Shown here: positions 1 to 5,941 of the stretch, one piece after another
How the letters are laid out: each line of letters begins with the position of its first letter
Position numbering within the stretch: position 1 is the first letter of the stretch
Assembly: GCA_049304015.1 (NCBI GenBank)
Contig: JBAQNS010000002.1
Location: 1 to 22,811 of the forward strand
DNA length: 22,811 nt
Direction of reading: 5' to 3'
Source of the DNA: JAIFWN01 sp049304015
Lineage (GTDB): Bacteria > Patescibacteriota > Minisyncoccia > Phycocordibacterales > Zambryskibacteraceae
The notes under the pieces: generated by a model
What the model was told of the DNA's origin: nothing
The model's database searches: none
The model's input: the letters and a program-made list of their open reading frames with translations, nothing else
Position numbers and translations under genes: made by a program

Positions 1-887
1 TTGTCTATATCTCTTTGGTCCATATCATAAAAGTTCAATTTGTTGTCGTGGAGATAGGTGGCAAGTTTGGTACCTACAAAACGCCAGTGCCATGGTTCAT
101 ATACAAAGTAAGCATTACCCTTTGGATACGAGAGTATGAAGCCGTATCTATAAGCATTAGACATCAACCACTCATATGCTTGGGTGCCATCAAAACCATC
201 AAGTTGTCCTCCGAGTCCAGAAGTGATGAAGTCCATAGTGGTACCTATTTGGTGTTCTGAATATCCTTGGTCAGCAGAGAATGAGTTGGCTGTGCCTGCT
301 CCATAGACAACTGAATAAACTGATTTGAGTGTTTGTTGTTCAGCGAATGAACGATAGGCTGACTTCGCATAAAGATTCACTCCACTGCTTTTGGCTGAAT
401 CAAAAAGGTTTTTTAGAAATGGCCATGCTTCTGTGAGGAATTGCTCTGGACGCTTCTCACTGTATAAATATTCGGTTGGAATGTTGGTCAAATGTGCTGG
501 AGTATAGTTCTCATTCATAAAATACACTTTTGAATATTTCTTTAGAAGTTCTGGATCTGTTTGGGAAAGTTTCTGCAGAGTGCCTACAGTTTGTTCTACT
601 CCACCTACTTGGTTCTTCACCGTATCTATATTTTGCTGTGCACTGGTGAGGGTGTTATAAAAACCAGCATTTTGGTCATTCAAGCTTTTTAGATTTTGAG
701 AAAGAAGATCAGTAGTTTTAGACAACTGGGCAGTGGTAGAAGCGAGCTCGGTGTTTAAATAATTCACATTATTCGTAAGGACAGAAATTTTCTTGTATTC
801 ATATGCACCAAAACTACCCAGCATCACAAACACAACCAACGCTGGGAGAATATTGTGCCAAAAAGTATTGTTCTTTAGATTTTCGAT
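1..887 (-). CDS. D-alanyl-D-alanine carboxypeptidase, VanY/M15 family (3' end cut by window edge)
   Basis: Zinc D,D- or L,D-carboxypeptidase that trims peptidoglycan stem peptides outside the membrane. Counting from the proposed start at 887, the protein has a short cytoplasmic tail, one membrane anchor at about residues 12-30 (NILPALVVFVMLGSFG), a coiled-coil-like stretch to about 110, then the M15 domain. Visible M15 signatures are YRSFAEQQ, SEHQIGTTMDF with ligands H212 and D219, and EPWHWRF with catalytic E264 and ligand H267. The frame is open at position 1, so the C-terminus lies outside. The start is odd: no ATG, GTG or TTG precedes the membrane anchor. A TATAAT box at 899-894 lies exactly 6 nt before an ATC codon at 887, the spacing used by other genes here, so I place the start there. 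Formal alternatives TTG 839, GTG 833 and ATG 824 would cut into the anchor. Family is sure, start is not. Confidence 0.85.
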   Translation of the reverse strand, partial: MENLKNNTFWHNILPALVVFVMLGSFGAYEYKKISVLTNNVNYLNTELASTTAQLSKTTDLLSQNLKSLNDQNAGFYNTLTSAQQNIDTVKNQVGGVEQTVGTLQKLSQTDPELLKKYSKVYFMNENYTPAHLTNIPTEYLYSEKRPEQFLTEAWPFLKNLFDSAKSSGVNLYAKSAYRSFAEQQTLKSVYSVVYGAGTANSFSADQGYSEHQIGTTMDFITSGLGGQLDGFDGTQAYEWLMSNAYRYGFILSYPKGNAYFVYEPWHWRFVGTKLATYLHDNKLNFYDMDQRDID

Positions 888-893
888 AGCTAA

Positions 894-899
894 ATTATA
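894..899 (-). promoter_or_regulatory. -10 box (TATAAT) of the carboxypeptidase gene
   Basis: A perfect TATAAT followed by TTAGCT and then the ATC proposed as start codon. No good -35 or extended TGn is seen. It lies just after the stop of the small membrane gene (TAA 918-916). Confidence 0.45.
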
Positions 900-915
900 C
901 CTAATTTTATGTAGA

Positions 916-1104
916 TTAGCTCTCTTTGAAGAAACGAATCACAAAATAGATGGCAGTGACCACAAACAATGTCCACCAGAGCCACATAAAACCAACCAAA
1001 AAATCAAAATAATATAGGCCTAGTAAAATACCTAGAGAAAGCAAACAAATCTTAATCAAAGAAACCTCCCACCACTTAAACGTCCAATCTCTTAAAATTT
1101 TCAT
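916..1104 (-). CDS. Small two-span membrane protein, unknown function
   Basis: A 62-residue protein with a basic, Trp-rich N-terminus (MKILRDWTFKWWE), two hydrophobic helices at about residues 16-33 and 38-56, and a charged tail (RFFKES). Function not recognised. Its stop lies about 28 nt upstream of the proposed carboxypeptidase start and in the same direction, so the two may be co-expressed and the protein may be envelope-related. Upstream are TATAAT at 1138-1133 and TAAAAT at 1121-1116, the latter 11 nt before the ATG. No Shine-Dalgarno is visible. The gene is accepted because its composition is a clean membrane protein and it fills the space between the carboxypeptidase and the tRNA promoter without conflict. 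Confidence 0.65.
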   Translation of the reverse strand: MKILRDWTFKWWEVSLIKICLLSLGILLGLYYFDFLVGFMWLWWTLFVVTAIYFVIRFFKES

Positions 1105-1183
1105 GTATTTAAGATATTTTATTAATAACTATATTATACACCCGATATTGAACGCTTTCTGTCTAGCAAAAACAATACTTTTC

Positions 1184-1192
1184 TGATAAGTT
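1184..1192 (+). promoter_or_regulatory. Extended -10 (TGATAAGTT) of tRNA-Gln
   Basis: TGn followed by TAAGTT, ending 9 nt before the first tRNA base, so transcription would begin at or very near the mature 5' end. A TTGAAC at 1148-1153 is too far away to be its -35. It could instead drive a second, weaker start with AACAAT at 1171-1176. Confidence 0.45.
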
Positions 1193-1201
1193 AAAGCCTA
1201 T

Positions 1202-1275
1202 TGGGGGATCGTCTAATGGTAGGACAGGAGCCTTTGAAGCTTCTAATCTTGGTCCGATTCCAAGTCCCCCAGCCA
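1202..1275 (+). tRNA. tRNA-Gln (anticodon UUG)
   Basis: A full cloverleaf can be folded. The acceptor stem is 1202-1208 with 1265-1271, the D stem GTCT/GGAC, the anticodon stem GGAGC/GCTTC with loop CTTTGAA giving anticodon TTG, and the T stem CTTGG/CCAAG. The discriminator is G1272 and CCA is encoded at 1273-1275. The acceptor starts with U and pairs U-A, as usual for glutamine tRNAs. One oddity: the T loop reads TCCGATT, so the normally invariant T55 (pseudouridine 55) is a C at 1254. Confidence 0.95.
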
Positions 1276-1277
1276 AC

Positions 1278-1306
1278 TTGACATAGCTAAAATAATTAGT
1301 TAGAAT
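1278..1306 (+). promoter_or_regulatory. Consensus promoter for the DUF1737-like gene
   Basis: TTGACA at 1278-1283, a 17-bp spacer, and TAGAAT at 1301-1306. This is the best -35/-10 pair in the window. It begins 2 nt after the tRNA CCA end and gives a leader of about 52 nt. Confidence 0.75.
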
Positions 1307-1343
1307 TTTTCTGGACAACTCGATCATGATCACCGGCACCGCA

Positions 1344-1360
1344 TAACTCTAAAGGAGTTA
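1344..1360 (+). promoter_or_regulatory. Leader hairpin overlapping the Shine-Dalgarno
   Basis: TAACTC (1344-1349) pairs with GAGTTA (1355-1360) around a TAAAG loop. The Shine-Dalgarno AAAGGAG (1351-1357) lies partly in the loop and partly in the 3' arm, 7 nt before the ATG at 1365. The stem is only 6 bp, so any control of translation is tentative. Confidence 0.4.
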
Positions 1361-1364
1361 GTAT

Positions 1365-1622
1365 ATGCCAAACATCGAATATAAGATAATTACCGACCCG
1401 TGCCAGAGTGGCAATTCTGTAAAGGGTTGGAAGTATCATCCCTCGACCCTTTCTGGACTTGCAATACTGGTCAATGACGCAATTCGTGAGGGTTGGGAAC
1501 CGCTTGGTGCTCCTGTAGCAGATAAGGTTAGAGCTTACTATGATACTAGTTTGTCTGCAGAAGAAGATTCTGGATCAATGATAAACGAATGGTCCCAGGC
1601 CATGATCAGGCGTAAGCAATGA
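1365..1622 (+). CDS. Small DUF1737-like protein
   Basis: An 85-residue soluble protein. The N-terminal strand IEYKIITD, the helix plus turn LVNDAIREGWEPLGAPVA, and the C-terminal strand WSQAMIRR follow the order of the short DUF1737 proteins (Y-x-V/I-I-T ... V-x-x-x-I-x-x-GW-x-P-x-G ... QAM). The family's function is unknown. The gene is a self-contained unit: consensus promoter at 1278-1306, strong Shine-Dalgarno AAAGGAG, TGA stop, and a terminator directly after it. This separates it from the mostly leaderless housekeeping genes around it and hints at accessory or acquired status. Family assignment is by pattern only. Confidence 0.75.
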   Translation: MPNIEYKIITDPCQSGNSVKGWKYHPSTLSGLAILVNDAIREGWEPLGAPVADKVRAYYDTSLSAEEDSGSMINEWSQAMIRRKQ

Positions 1623-1623
1623 C

Positions 1624-1668
1624 AAACTACTCAAATGTTACCAGATTTATTGAGTAGTTTTTTCTTTT
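1624..1668 (+). terminator. Intrinsic terminator after the DUF1737-like gene
   Basis: A perfect 11-bp inverted repeat, AAACTACTCAA (1624-1634) and TTGAGTAGTTT (1650-1660), with a 15-nt loop, followed by TTTCTTTT. Confidence 0.8.
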
Positions 1669-1701
1669 ATAATAGTTCCAACTTCATACCACACCCTCAG
1701 C
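1668..1701 (+). repeat. 34-bp direct repeat, copy 1
   Basis: Begins TATAATAGTTCCAACTT and ends ACCACACCCTCAGC. It matches copy 2 (2295-2328) at 31 of 34 positions, differing at 1685, 1686 and 1697. It sits between the terminator and the membrane-protein gene. Confidence 0.75.
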
Positions 1702-1720
1702 TCGTAAAATTGGAGTATTC

Positions 1721-1729
1721 TGATAGGAT
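1721..1729 (+). promoter_or_regulatory. Extended -10 (TGATAGGAT) before the membrane-protein gene
   Basis: TGn plus TAGGAT ends exactly 6 nt before the ATG at 1736, which fits leaderless initiation. The AGGA within it could instead serve as a weak Shine-Dalgarno at 7 nt. Confidence 0.45.
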
Positions 1730-1735
1730 TTATGC

Positions 1736-2299
1736 ATGTATCAATTAATTGAACTGTATAAACATTGGAAATTTAAGAATACTTTTTTCTTGATTGTTAG
1801 TTTGTTTGTATTTTTTTATTTTGCTGACACTGCATTTGTAAAAAATATAATTAGTAGCGTAGGAGATCTTGGGTACATAGGAGCATTTATTACTGGAATA
1901 TTTTTCGTATCTACATTTACAGTAGCCCCAGCTAGTGTGGTTTTATTTTATTTAGTTAAAGACCTTTCACCTATTGAAGTTGCCATGTTTGCAGGCCTAG
2001 GAAGCGTCCTTGGGGATTATATTATTTTCCGCTTTTTAAAAGATCGTATTTTTGAAGAACTGAGCCCGGTGTTTATGAGATTGGGAGGTTTTCGTTTATC
2101 ACATCTTCTTTTGACACCATATTTCGCTTGGTTTGCTCCGGTCCTGGGCGCCATAATTATCGCCTCACCACTTCCTGATGAAATAGGTATAACATTGCTA
2201 GGCATATCGAAACTTAAAAACTGGCAGTTTCTTGTTCTTTCTTTAGTATTGAATTCACTAGGTATACTGCTTATTATCTCCCTCGCAGGGACGATATAA
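1736..2299 (+). CDS. Multi-span membrane protein, possibly DedA/VTT-like
   Basis: A 187-residue protein with about five hydrophobic segments (near residues 14-31, 44-70, 77-97, 124-145 and 160-186). A basic loop (RFLKDRIFEEL) follows the third. The layout is a re-entrant-looking pair with APASVVLFY, a glycine-rich segment GLGSVLGDYIIFRFL, and a late proline motif ASPLPDEIGITLLG. This resembles the VTT (SNARE-associated/DedA) fold, whose members act in membrane lipid or small-molecule transport. The canonical DedA R-x-x-P-G signature is not clear, so the assignment is tentative. The TAA stop overlaps the first bases of direct-repeat copy 2. It lies between a terminator and the cupredoxin gene, both in the same direction. 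Confidence 0.7.
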   Translation: MYQLIELYKHWKFKNTFFLIVSLFVFFYFADTAFVKNIISSVGDLGYIGAFITGIFFVSTFTVAPASVVLFYLVKDLSPIEVAMFAGLGSVLGDYIIFRFLKDRIFEELSPVFMRLGGFRLSHLLLTPYFAWFAPVLGAIIIASPLPDEIGITLLGISKLKNWQFLVLSLVLNSLGILLIISLAGTI

Positions 2300-2328
2300 T
2301 AGTTCCAACTTTGTACCACACCCCCAGC
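2295..2328 (+). repeat. 34-bp direct repeat, copy 2
   Basis: Partner of copy 1 at 1668-1701, in the same orientation, 627 bp downstream. It overlaps the last codons and stop of the membrane-protein gene and lies upstream of the cupredoxin gene. Confidence 0.75.
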
Positions 2329-2343
2329 AACACACATTCTTTG

Positions 2344-2373
2344 TTGAACAATAAAACCATATTGCTATATAAT
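2344..2373 (+). promoter_or_regulatory. Promoter of the cupredoxin gene
   Basis: TTGAAC at 2344-2349, an 18-bp spacer, TATAAT at 2368-2373. The predicted leader is about 32 nt with no Shine-Dalgarno, so a start closer to the ATG cannot be excluded. Confidence 0.5.
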
Positions 2374-2411
2374 ATAATTCATTAGCTATTTGAATTTATT
2401 TAAAAATTTAT

Positions 2412-2810
2412 ATGAAAAACACCATTATAGGCATCGTGGTAATAGTAGTGATTGTAGGGATAATTTATTTAATTTCTCCAAAGACTCAAACAGTACCAAC
2501 AACAGCTCCTGAGGTAACAACTCAAACAGCTCAAGCCGCCTCAGCTCAAGTACCAAAAACTGTTCAAGTGGAAATAAAAAATATGTCTTTTATTCCTTCA
2601 ACTATTAAAATCAATCCAGGAGACACAATTATGTGGACAAACAACGACGAAACTGCTCATTCTATAGTGTTTGATGATAAGAATTTAATGAAATCCAAAA
2701 CACTTCAAAAGGGAGATACTTTTGGCTTTGCTTATGCTACCCCAGGGACACTCACATATCACTGCGGAATTCATTCTTCAATGAAAGGCTCTATTGTGGT
2801 CAGCAAATAG
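2412..2810 (+). CDS. Membrane-anchored cupredoxin (plastocyanin-like, type 1 copper)
   Basis: A 132-residue protein with an uncleaved-looking N-terminal anchor (residues 4-21), a Thr/Ala/Gln-rich linker (25-48), then one cupredoxin domain (50-132). The four type 1 copper ligands are all present: H83 in TAHSIVF, then C118, H121 and M124 in YHCGIHSSMKG. The IKINPGDTIMWTN segment is also typical of the fold. It should sit on the outer face of the membrane and either carry one electron or bind copper. No redox partner is adjacent; the nearest envelope gene is the membrane protein upstream. Its stop lies 2 nt from the convergent dnaX stop, with no terminator hairpin seen between them. Confidence 0.92.
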   Translation: MKNTIIGIVVIVVIVGIIYLISPKTQTVPTTAPEVTTQTAQAASAQVPKTVQVEIKNMSFIPSTIKINPGDTIMWTNNDETAHSIVFDDKNLMKSKTLQKGDTFGFAYATPGTLTYHCGIHSSMKGSIVVSK

Positions 2811-2812
2811 CT

Positions 2813-3856
2813 TTACTTAACAACATCTGCTAGTGCCAACTCTAGTGCCAATTCTGGTATGCTCGTTCGCCCAGAATCTTCATAAGCAGTGATAAATCTC
2901 ACCAACACATCTCCGGTCAGATTCTTGCCTGCCTTACCTGCAAGTTCAGATAGAAATTTATAATCATCTTCTCCAACTTCACTGTTTATATATGTGTCCA
3001 TGCCTGCTTTTAGTCTGAGCAAGAAAAGGAAACGTAGCCTCTCAAGTATTAGTTTAGTGAACAATTTCATATCTGCTCCTGCACCGCTGGCTTCCCTAAT
3101 GGCTTTTAAACCTTGTTCCAAATTCCCCAGAACAATTGATTCTAGGATAGCCTTCACTAATTCTGACTTTGGTGCACCAGTGACTGCTTCAATCTCTTCT
3201 CTAGTAATTTTTTTATCTTTGGTTGAGGATAAAACCTTCTCGAGTATCCCATGTGTATCTCTAAATGAACCATCTCCAAGGATAGAGACAAGTTCTGCTG
3301 CCGCTACATCCAAACTAAATCCCTCGAGTTTTGAAATATTTTGGGCGAATTCCTTGAGCATCTTCTGATTCGGTGCTTTGAAAACAAACGTCTGACACCT
3401 TGAGACCACTGTCTCTGGCACTTTCTCTAACTCTGTGGTGGCCATAATAAAGATAACGTGAGAAGGAGGTTCTTCTAAAGTTTTAAGAAAAGCGTTCCAA
3501 GCATCTTTGGTGAGCATGTGCACTTCGTCCAAAATATAAACTTTGTATTTGGATTCAAAAGGTAGAGTCGAGACAGAATCACGAATAGCACGTACTTCGT
3601 CTATACCTCGATTAGATGCTGCATCGAGTTCATATAGATCATTTGTGCTAGTACCCAATTCTCGTGCAAGGATACGGGCTACAGACGTCTTACCGGTGCC
3701 TCTAGGGCCAGAGAAGAGATAAGCATGAGAGATGTTACCCTGTTTTACCGCTCCTTCGAGTACCTTGACCACCTGGTCCTCACCTATGACATCCTTGAAG
3801 GTTTGGGGTCGATATTTGCGATATAACACTTGAGAATTTTTGACCTCTTTTTTCAT
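2813..3856 (-). CDS. dnaX: DNA polymerase III subunit gamma/tau, short form
   Basis: Clamp-loader ATPase that opens the beta clamp. The 347 residues contain the N-terminal YRPQTF motif, Walker A GPRGTGKT (50-57), Walker B ILDEVH (108-113), sensor 1 ATTE (139-142), the SRC arginine-finger motif (152-154), the AAA+ lid and the gamma collar domain. Two features are unusual. The zinc module with four cysteines that normally lies between Walker A and the IDAAS strand is gone: only about nine residues separate ARE from ELDAAS. There is also no tau extension, so links to DnaB and the polymerase must be made another way. Downstream AAA+ motifs are intact and the protein should be functional. It is divergent from thrS and starts 6 nt after its own -10 box. 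Confidence 0.95.
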   Translation of the reverse strand: MKKEVKNSQVLYRKYRPQTFKDVIGEDQVVKVLEGAVKQGNISHAYLFSGPRGTGKTSVARILARELGTSTNDLYELDAASNRGIDEVRAIRDSVSTLPFESKYKVYILDEVHMLTKDAWNAFLKTLEEPPSHVIFIMATTELEKVPETVVSRCQTFVFKAPNQKMLKEFAQNISKLEGFSLDVAAAELVSILGDGSFRDTHGILEKVLSSTKDKKITREEIEAVTGAPKSELVKAILESIVLGNLEQGLKAIREASGAGADMKLFTKLILERLRFLFLLRLKAGMDTYINSEVGEDDYKFLSELAGKAGKNLTGDVLVRFITAYEDSGRTSIPELALELALADVVK

Positions 3857-3862
3857 ACAGAC

Positions 3863-3871
3863 AGTATAACA
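3863..3871 (-). promoter_or_regulatory. Extended -10 (TGTTATACT) of dnaX
   Basis: TATACT at 3868-3863 with TGT in front, followed by 6 nt and the ATG at 3856. This predicts a leaderless mRNA. Confidence 0.6.
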
Positions 3872-3915
3872 ACAAAAACGACTTCACTAAAATAGGTTTA
3901 TTTTTGGGTTAAATT

Positions 3916-3924
3916 TGATACTAT
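3916..3924 (+). promoter_or_regulatory. Extended -10 (TGATACTAT) of thrS
   Basis: TGA plus TACTAT, ending 6 nt before the thrS ATG at 3931. No Shine-Dalgarno is present, so leaderless initiation is predicted. Confidence 0.6.
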
Positions 3925-3930
3925 TAGCAA

Positions 3931-5667
3931 ATGCAAGAAATAGAAAAAATAAGACACTCCTTAGCCCATTTACTCGCTGCAGCAGTATTAGAGCTTTATC
4001 CAGACACCCTAAACACCATTGGACCAGCTATAGACAATGGTTTCTACTATGACTTTGAATTCTCTGCCCCACTCCCAGAGAGTGCTCTAAAGGAAATAGA
4101 GAAGAAAATGAAAAAGCTCTCCAATACATGGGAAAGCTTTGAGAAGAAGGACGTGTCAGAGGCTGAGGCCAAGGAAGTTTTCAAAGGAAATCCATATAAA
4201 CTTGAACTTATAGATGAGATTATTTCTAAAGGTGAGAAGCTCACACTTTATACCTCAGGCAAATTCACTGACCTCTGTCGTGGAGGACACGTAGAAAGTA
4301 TGAAAGATGTTTCTATGGATGCCTTCAAACTCACTCGCATTGCTGGAGCATATTGGAGAGGAGATGAGAAGAATAAAATGCTCACCCGTATTTATGGTTT
4401 AGCCTTCACAACTGCCGAAGAACTTGCAGCTTATGAGAAACAACAAGACGAAGCCAAAAAAAGAGACCATAGAAAAATTGGTAAGGAATTAGATTTGTTT
4501 ACTTTCTCTGATTATGTTGGTAGCGGTCTACCACTTTATACTCCAAACGGAGCACTTATAAGGAGACTCTTGAACGACTATGTAGAATCGCTCCAAAGTA
4601 AATCTGGTTATACACAAGTTTGGACTCCACAAATAGCCAAGGCCTCCCTTTTTAAACAATCCGGACACTATGACAAATATAAAGACGACATGTTTAGAGT
4701 AGTATCAAACTACACCGAGGAAGAGTTTTTCTTGAAGCCGATGAATTGCCCTCAACATACTCAAATTTATGCGAGCCAACCTAGGAGCTATAGAGATTTG
4801 CCTCTAAGATACTCTGATTTTGCAATGCTTTATAGAGATGAACAACCTGGACAACTTTCTGGTTTGGCTCGTGTGCGTTCATTCTCCCAAGACGACTGCC
4901 ACATATTCTGCAGAGAAGACCAAGTTGATGAAGAGATAGACGTGGCCCTTAATATGACCAAAAAAATAATGGAAACTTTTGGTCTCAAGTATAAATACAG
5001 ACTCTCAACCAGAGATCCTAATAAACTAGATTCATATCTTGGTGAGCCAAAAGTTTGGGACAAAGTAGAAGCTTGGGCAGAAAAGATTATGCAGAGAAAC
5101 AATATTGAATTCGTCCCTGGACCAGGAGAAGCAGCCTTTTATGCTCCTAAAATGGACCTCATAGCTACGGATGCCCTTGGACGAGAATGGCAACTATCCA
5201 CAGTCCAAATCGACTACGTGATGCCTGAGAGGTTTGATTTAACTTATACAGATTCAGATGGGAAGCAAAAGCGCCCAGTGATGCTCCACCGAGCTATCAT
5301 TGGTTCAGCCGAGAGGTTTATGATGATTCTCCTCGAGCACTTCGCAGGCAATCTTCCGCTCTGGCTCTCACCTACTCAAGTGAAAATCATTCCTGTAAGG
5401 ACTAACCACAATGAATATGCAGAAAAGATTTCTAAACTTCTTGAAGAACAAAATATTCGTATTAACTTAGACCTAAGAGATGAAAACCTTGGTGCCAAAG
5501 TCAGAGAAGCTAAAAATCTAAAAATTCCTTATTGGATAGTTATTGGAGATAAAGAAGTTGAATCAAACACTGTCACTCTAGAATCTAGGGACAATGGCCA
5601 ACTCGGACAAATCTCTGCAGAAGAATTAGTTTCTAAGCTTAAGGAAGAAATTCAAAACAAGAAATAA
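3931..5667 (+). CDS. thrS: Threonine--tRNA ligase lacking the TGS domain
   Basis: Class II synthetase charging tRNA-Thr. The 578 residues start directly in the editing domain: HSLAH at 9-13 and C116/H120 in CRGGH, the residues that clear Ser-tRNA-Thr. The catalytic core follows, with zinc ligands C273 (MNCPQH), H324 (DDCHIF) and H453 (LHRAIIG), motif 2 around MLYRDEQPG and motif 3 around GSAERFMM. A C-terminal anticodon-binding domain covers about 470-578. The roughly 60-residue N-terminal TGS domain of E. coli-type enzymes is absent, and the close upstream promoter leaves no room for it. Editing and catalytic residues look intact. A tRNA-Thr gene is in the same window at 11272. The start is set by the -10 box 6 nt upstream. 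Confidence 0.97.
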   Translation: MQEIEKIRHSLAHLLAAAVLELYPDTLNTIGPAIDNGFYYDFEFSAPLPESALKEIEKKMKKLSNTWESFEKKDVSEAEAKEVFKGNPYKLELIDEIISKGEKLTLYTSGKFTDLCRGGHVESMKDVSMDAFKLTRIAGAYWRGDEKNKMLTRIYGLAFTTAEELAAYEKQQDEAKKRDHRKIGKELDLFTFSDYVGSGLPLYTPNGALIRRLLNDYVESLQSKSGYTQVWTPQIAKASLFKQSGHYDKYKDDMFRVVSNYTEEEFFLKPMNCPQHTQIYASQPRSYRDLPLRYSDFAMLYRDEQPGQLSGLARVRSFSQDDCHIFCREDQVDEEIDVALNMTKKIMETFGLKYKYRLSTRDPNKLDSYLGEPKVWDKVEAWAEKIMQRNNIEFVPGPGEAAFYAPKMDLIATDALGREWQLSTVQIDYVMPERFDLTYTDSDGKQKRPVMLHRAIIGSAERFMMILLEHFAGNLPLWLSPTQVKIIPVRTNHNEYAEKISKLLEEQNIRINLDLRDENLGAKVREAKNLKIPYWIVIGDKEVESNTVTLESRDNGQLGQISAEELVSKLKEEIQNKK

Positions 5668-5692
5668 AAAACAAAGCTTCTAGCTTTGTTTT
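5668..5692. terminator. Bidirectional intrinsic terminator between thrS and the Cys-rich gene
   Basis: A perfect 10-bp stem, AAAACAAAGC (5668-5677) with GCTTTGTTTT (5683-5692), loop TTCTA. The T-rich arm serves thrS. Read on the minus strand the stem runs into a longer T run (GCTTTGTTTTTTATTT), serving the convergent gene. The TAG stop of that gene is the loop itself. Confidence 0.85.
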
Positions 5693-5895
5693 GGTGGCCT
5701 GTACGGACACTTTGATTCGTGGCACCCGCTGACTACTGGATTTGTATCATGGGCCAGAAATACTCTCGAACAAAGCGGGCATACTTCATCCTTCTCTCCA
5801 CGTGCAAGGGCTTGTTTGCGACTTATTTGACCGCACAAATCAAGTTTTGAAGCTGCATCCTCTATGAGGATGTCTCTATCTTCTGCGTCTAACAT
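5680..5895 (-). CDS. Small Cys-rich, probable zinc-binding protein
   Basis: A 71-residue protein with an acidic helical start (MLDAEDRDILIEDAASKLD) and five cysteines: C21, C39 and C42 in VCPLCSRVF, then C58 and C63 in GCHESKCPYRPP. CPLC plus a later C-x4-C, with H59 close by, is compatible with a zinc-ribbon-like knuckle. I do not recognise the family. The strong Shine-Dalgarno AGGAGG lies 4 nt before the ATG, unlike the leaderless genes around it. It starts 46 nt after the gyrB stop on the same strand. A GATAAT with a preceding TGA in that gap could be its own promoter, otherwise it reads through from gyrB. It ends inside the terminator shared with thrS. Confidence 0.8.
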   Translation of the reverse strand: MLDAEDRDILIEDAASKLDLCGQISRKQALARGEKDEVCPLCSRVFLAHDTNPVVSGCHESKCPYRPPKQS

Positions 5896-5941
5896 AGAGC
5901 CTCCTCATATTGGTCTCTTGGTTTATTATCTCACACAAACA

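Noticed and set aside
2017..2337. Minus-strand frame opposite the membrane-protein gene
   Set aside because: It starts inside the direct repeat and is the complement of a coherent membrane protein on the plus strand.
3931..5667. UGA recoding (SR1/Gracilibacteria code)
   Set aside because: TGA serves as a genuine stop in the gene at 1365-1622, and no conserved gene here contains in-frame TGA.
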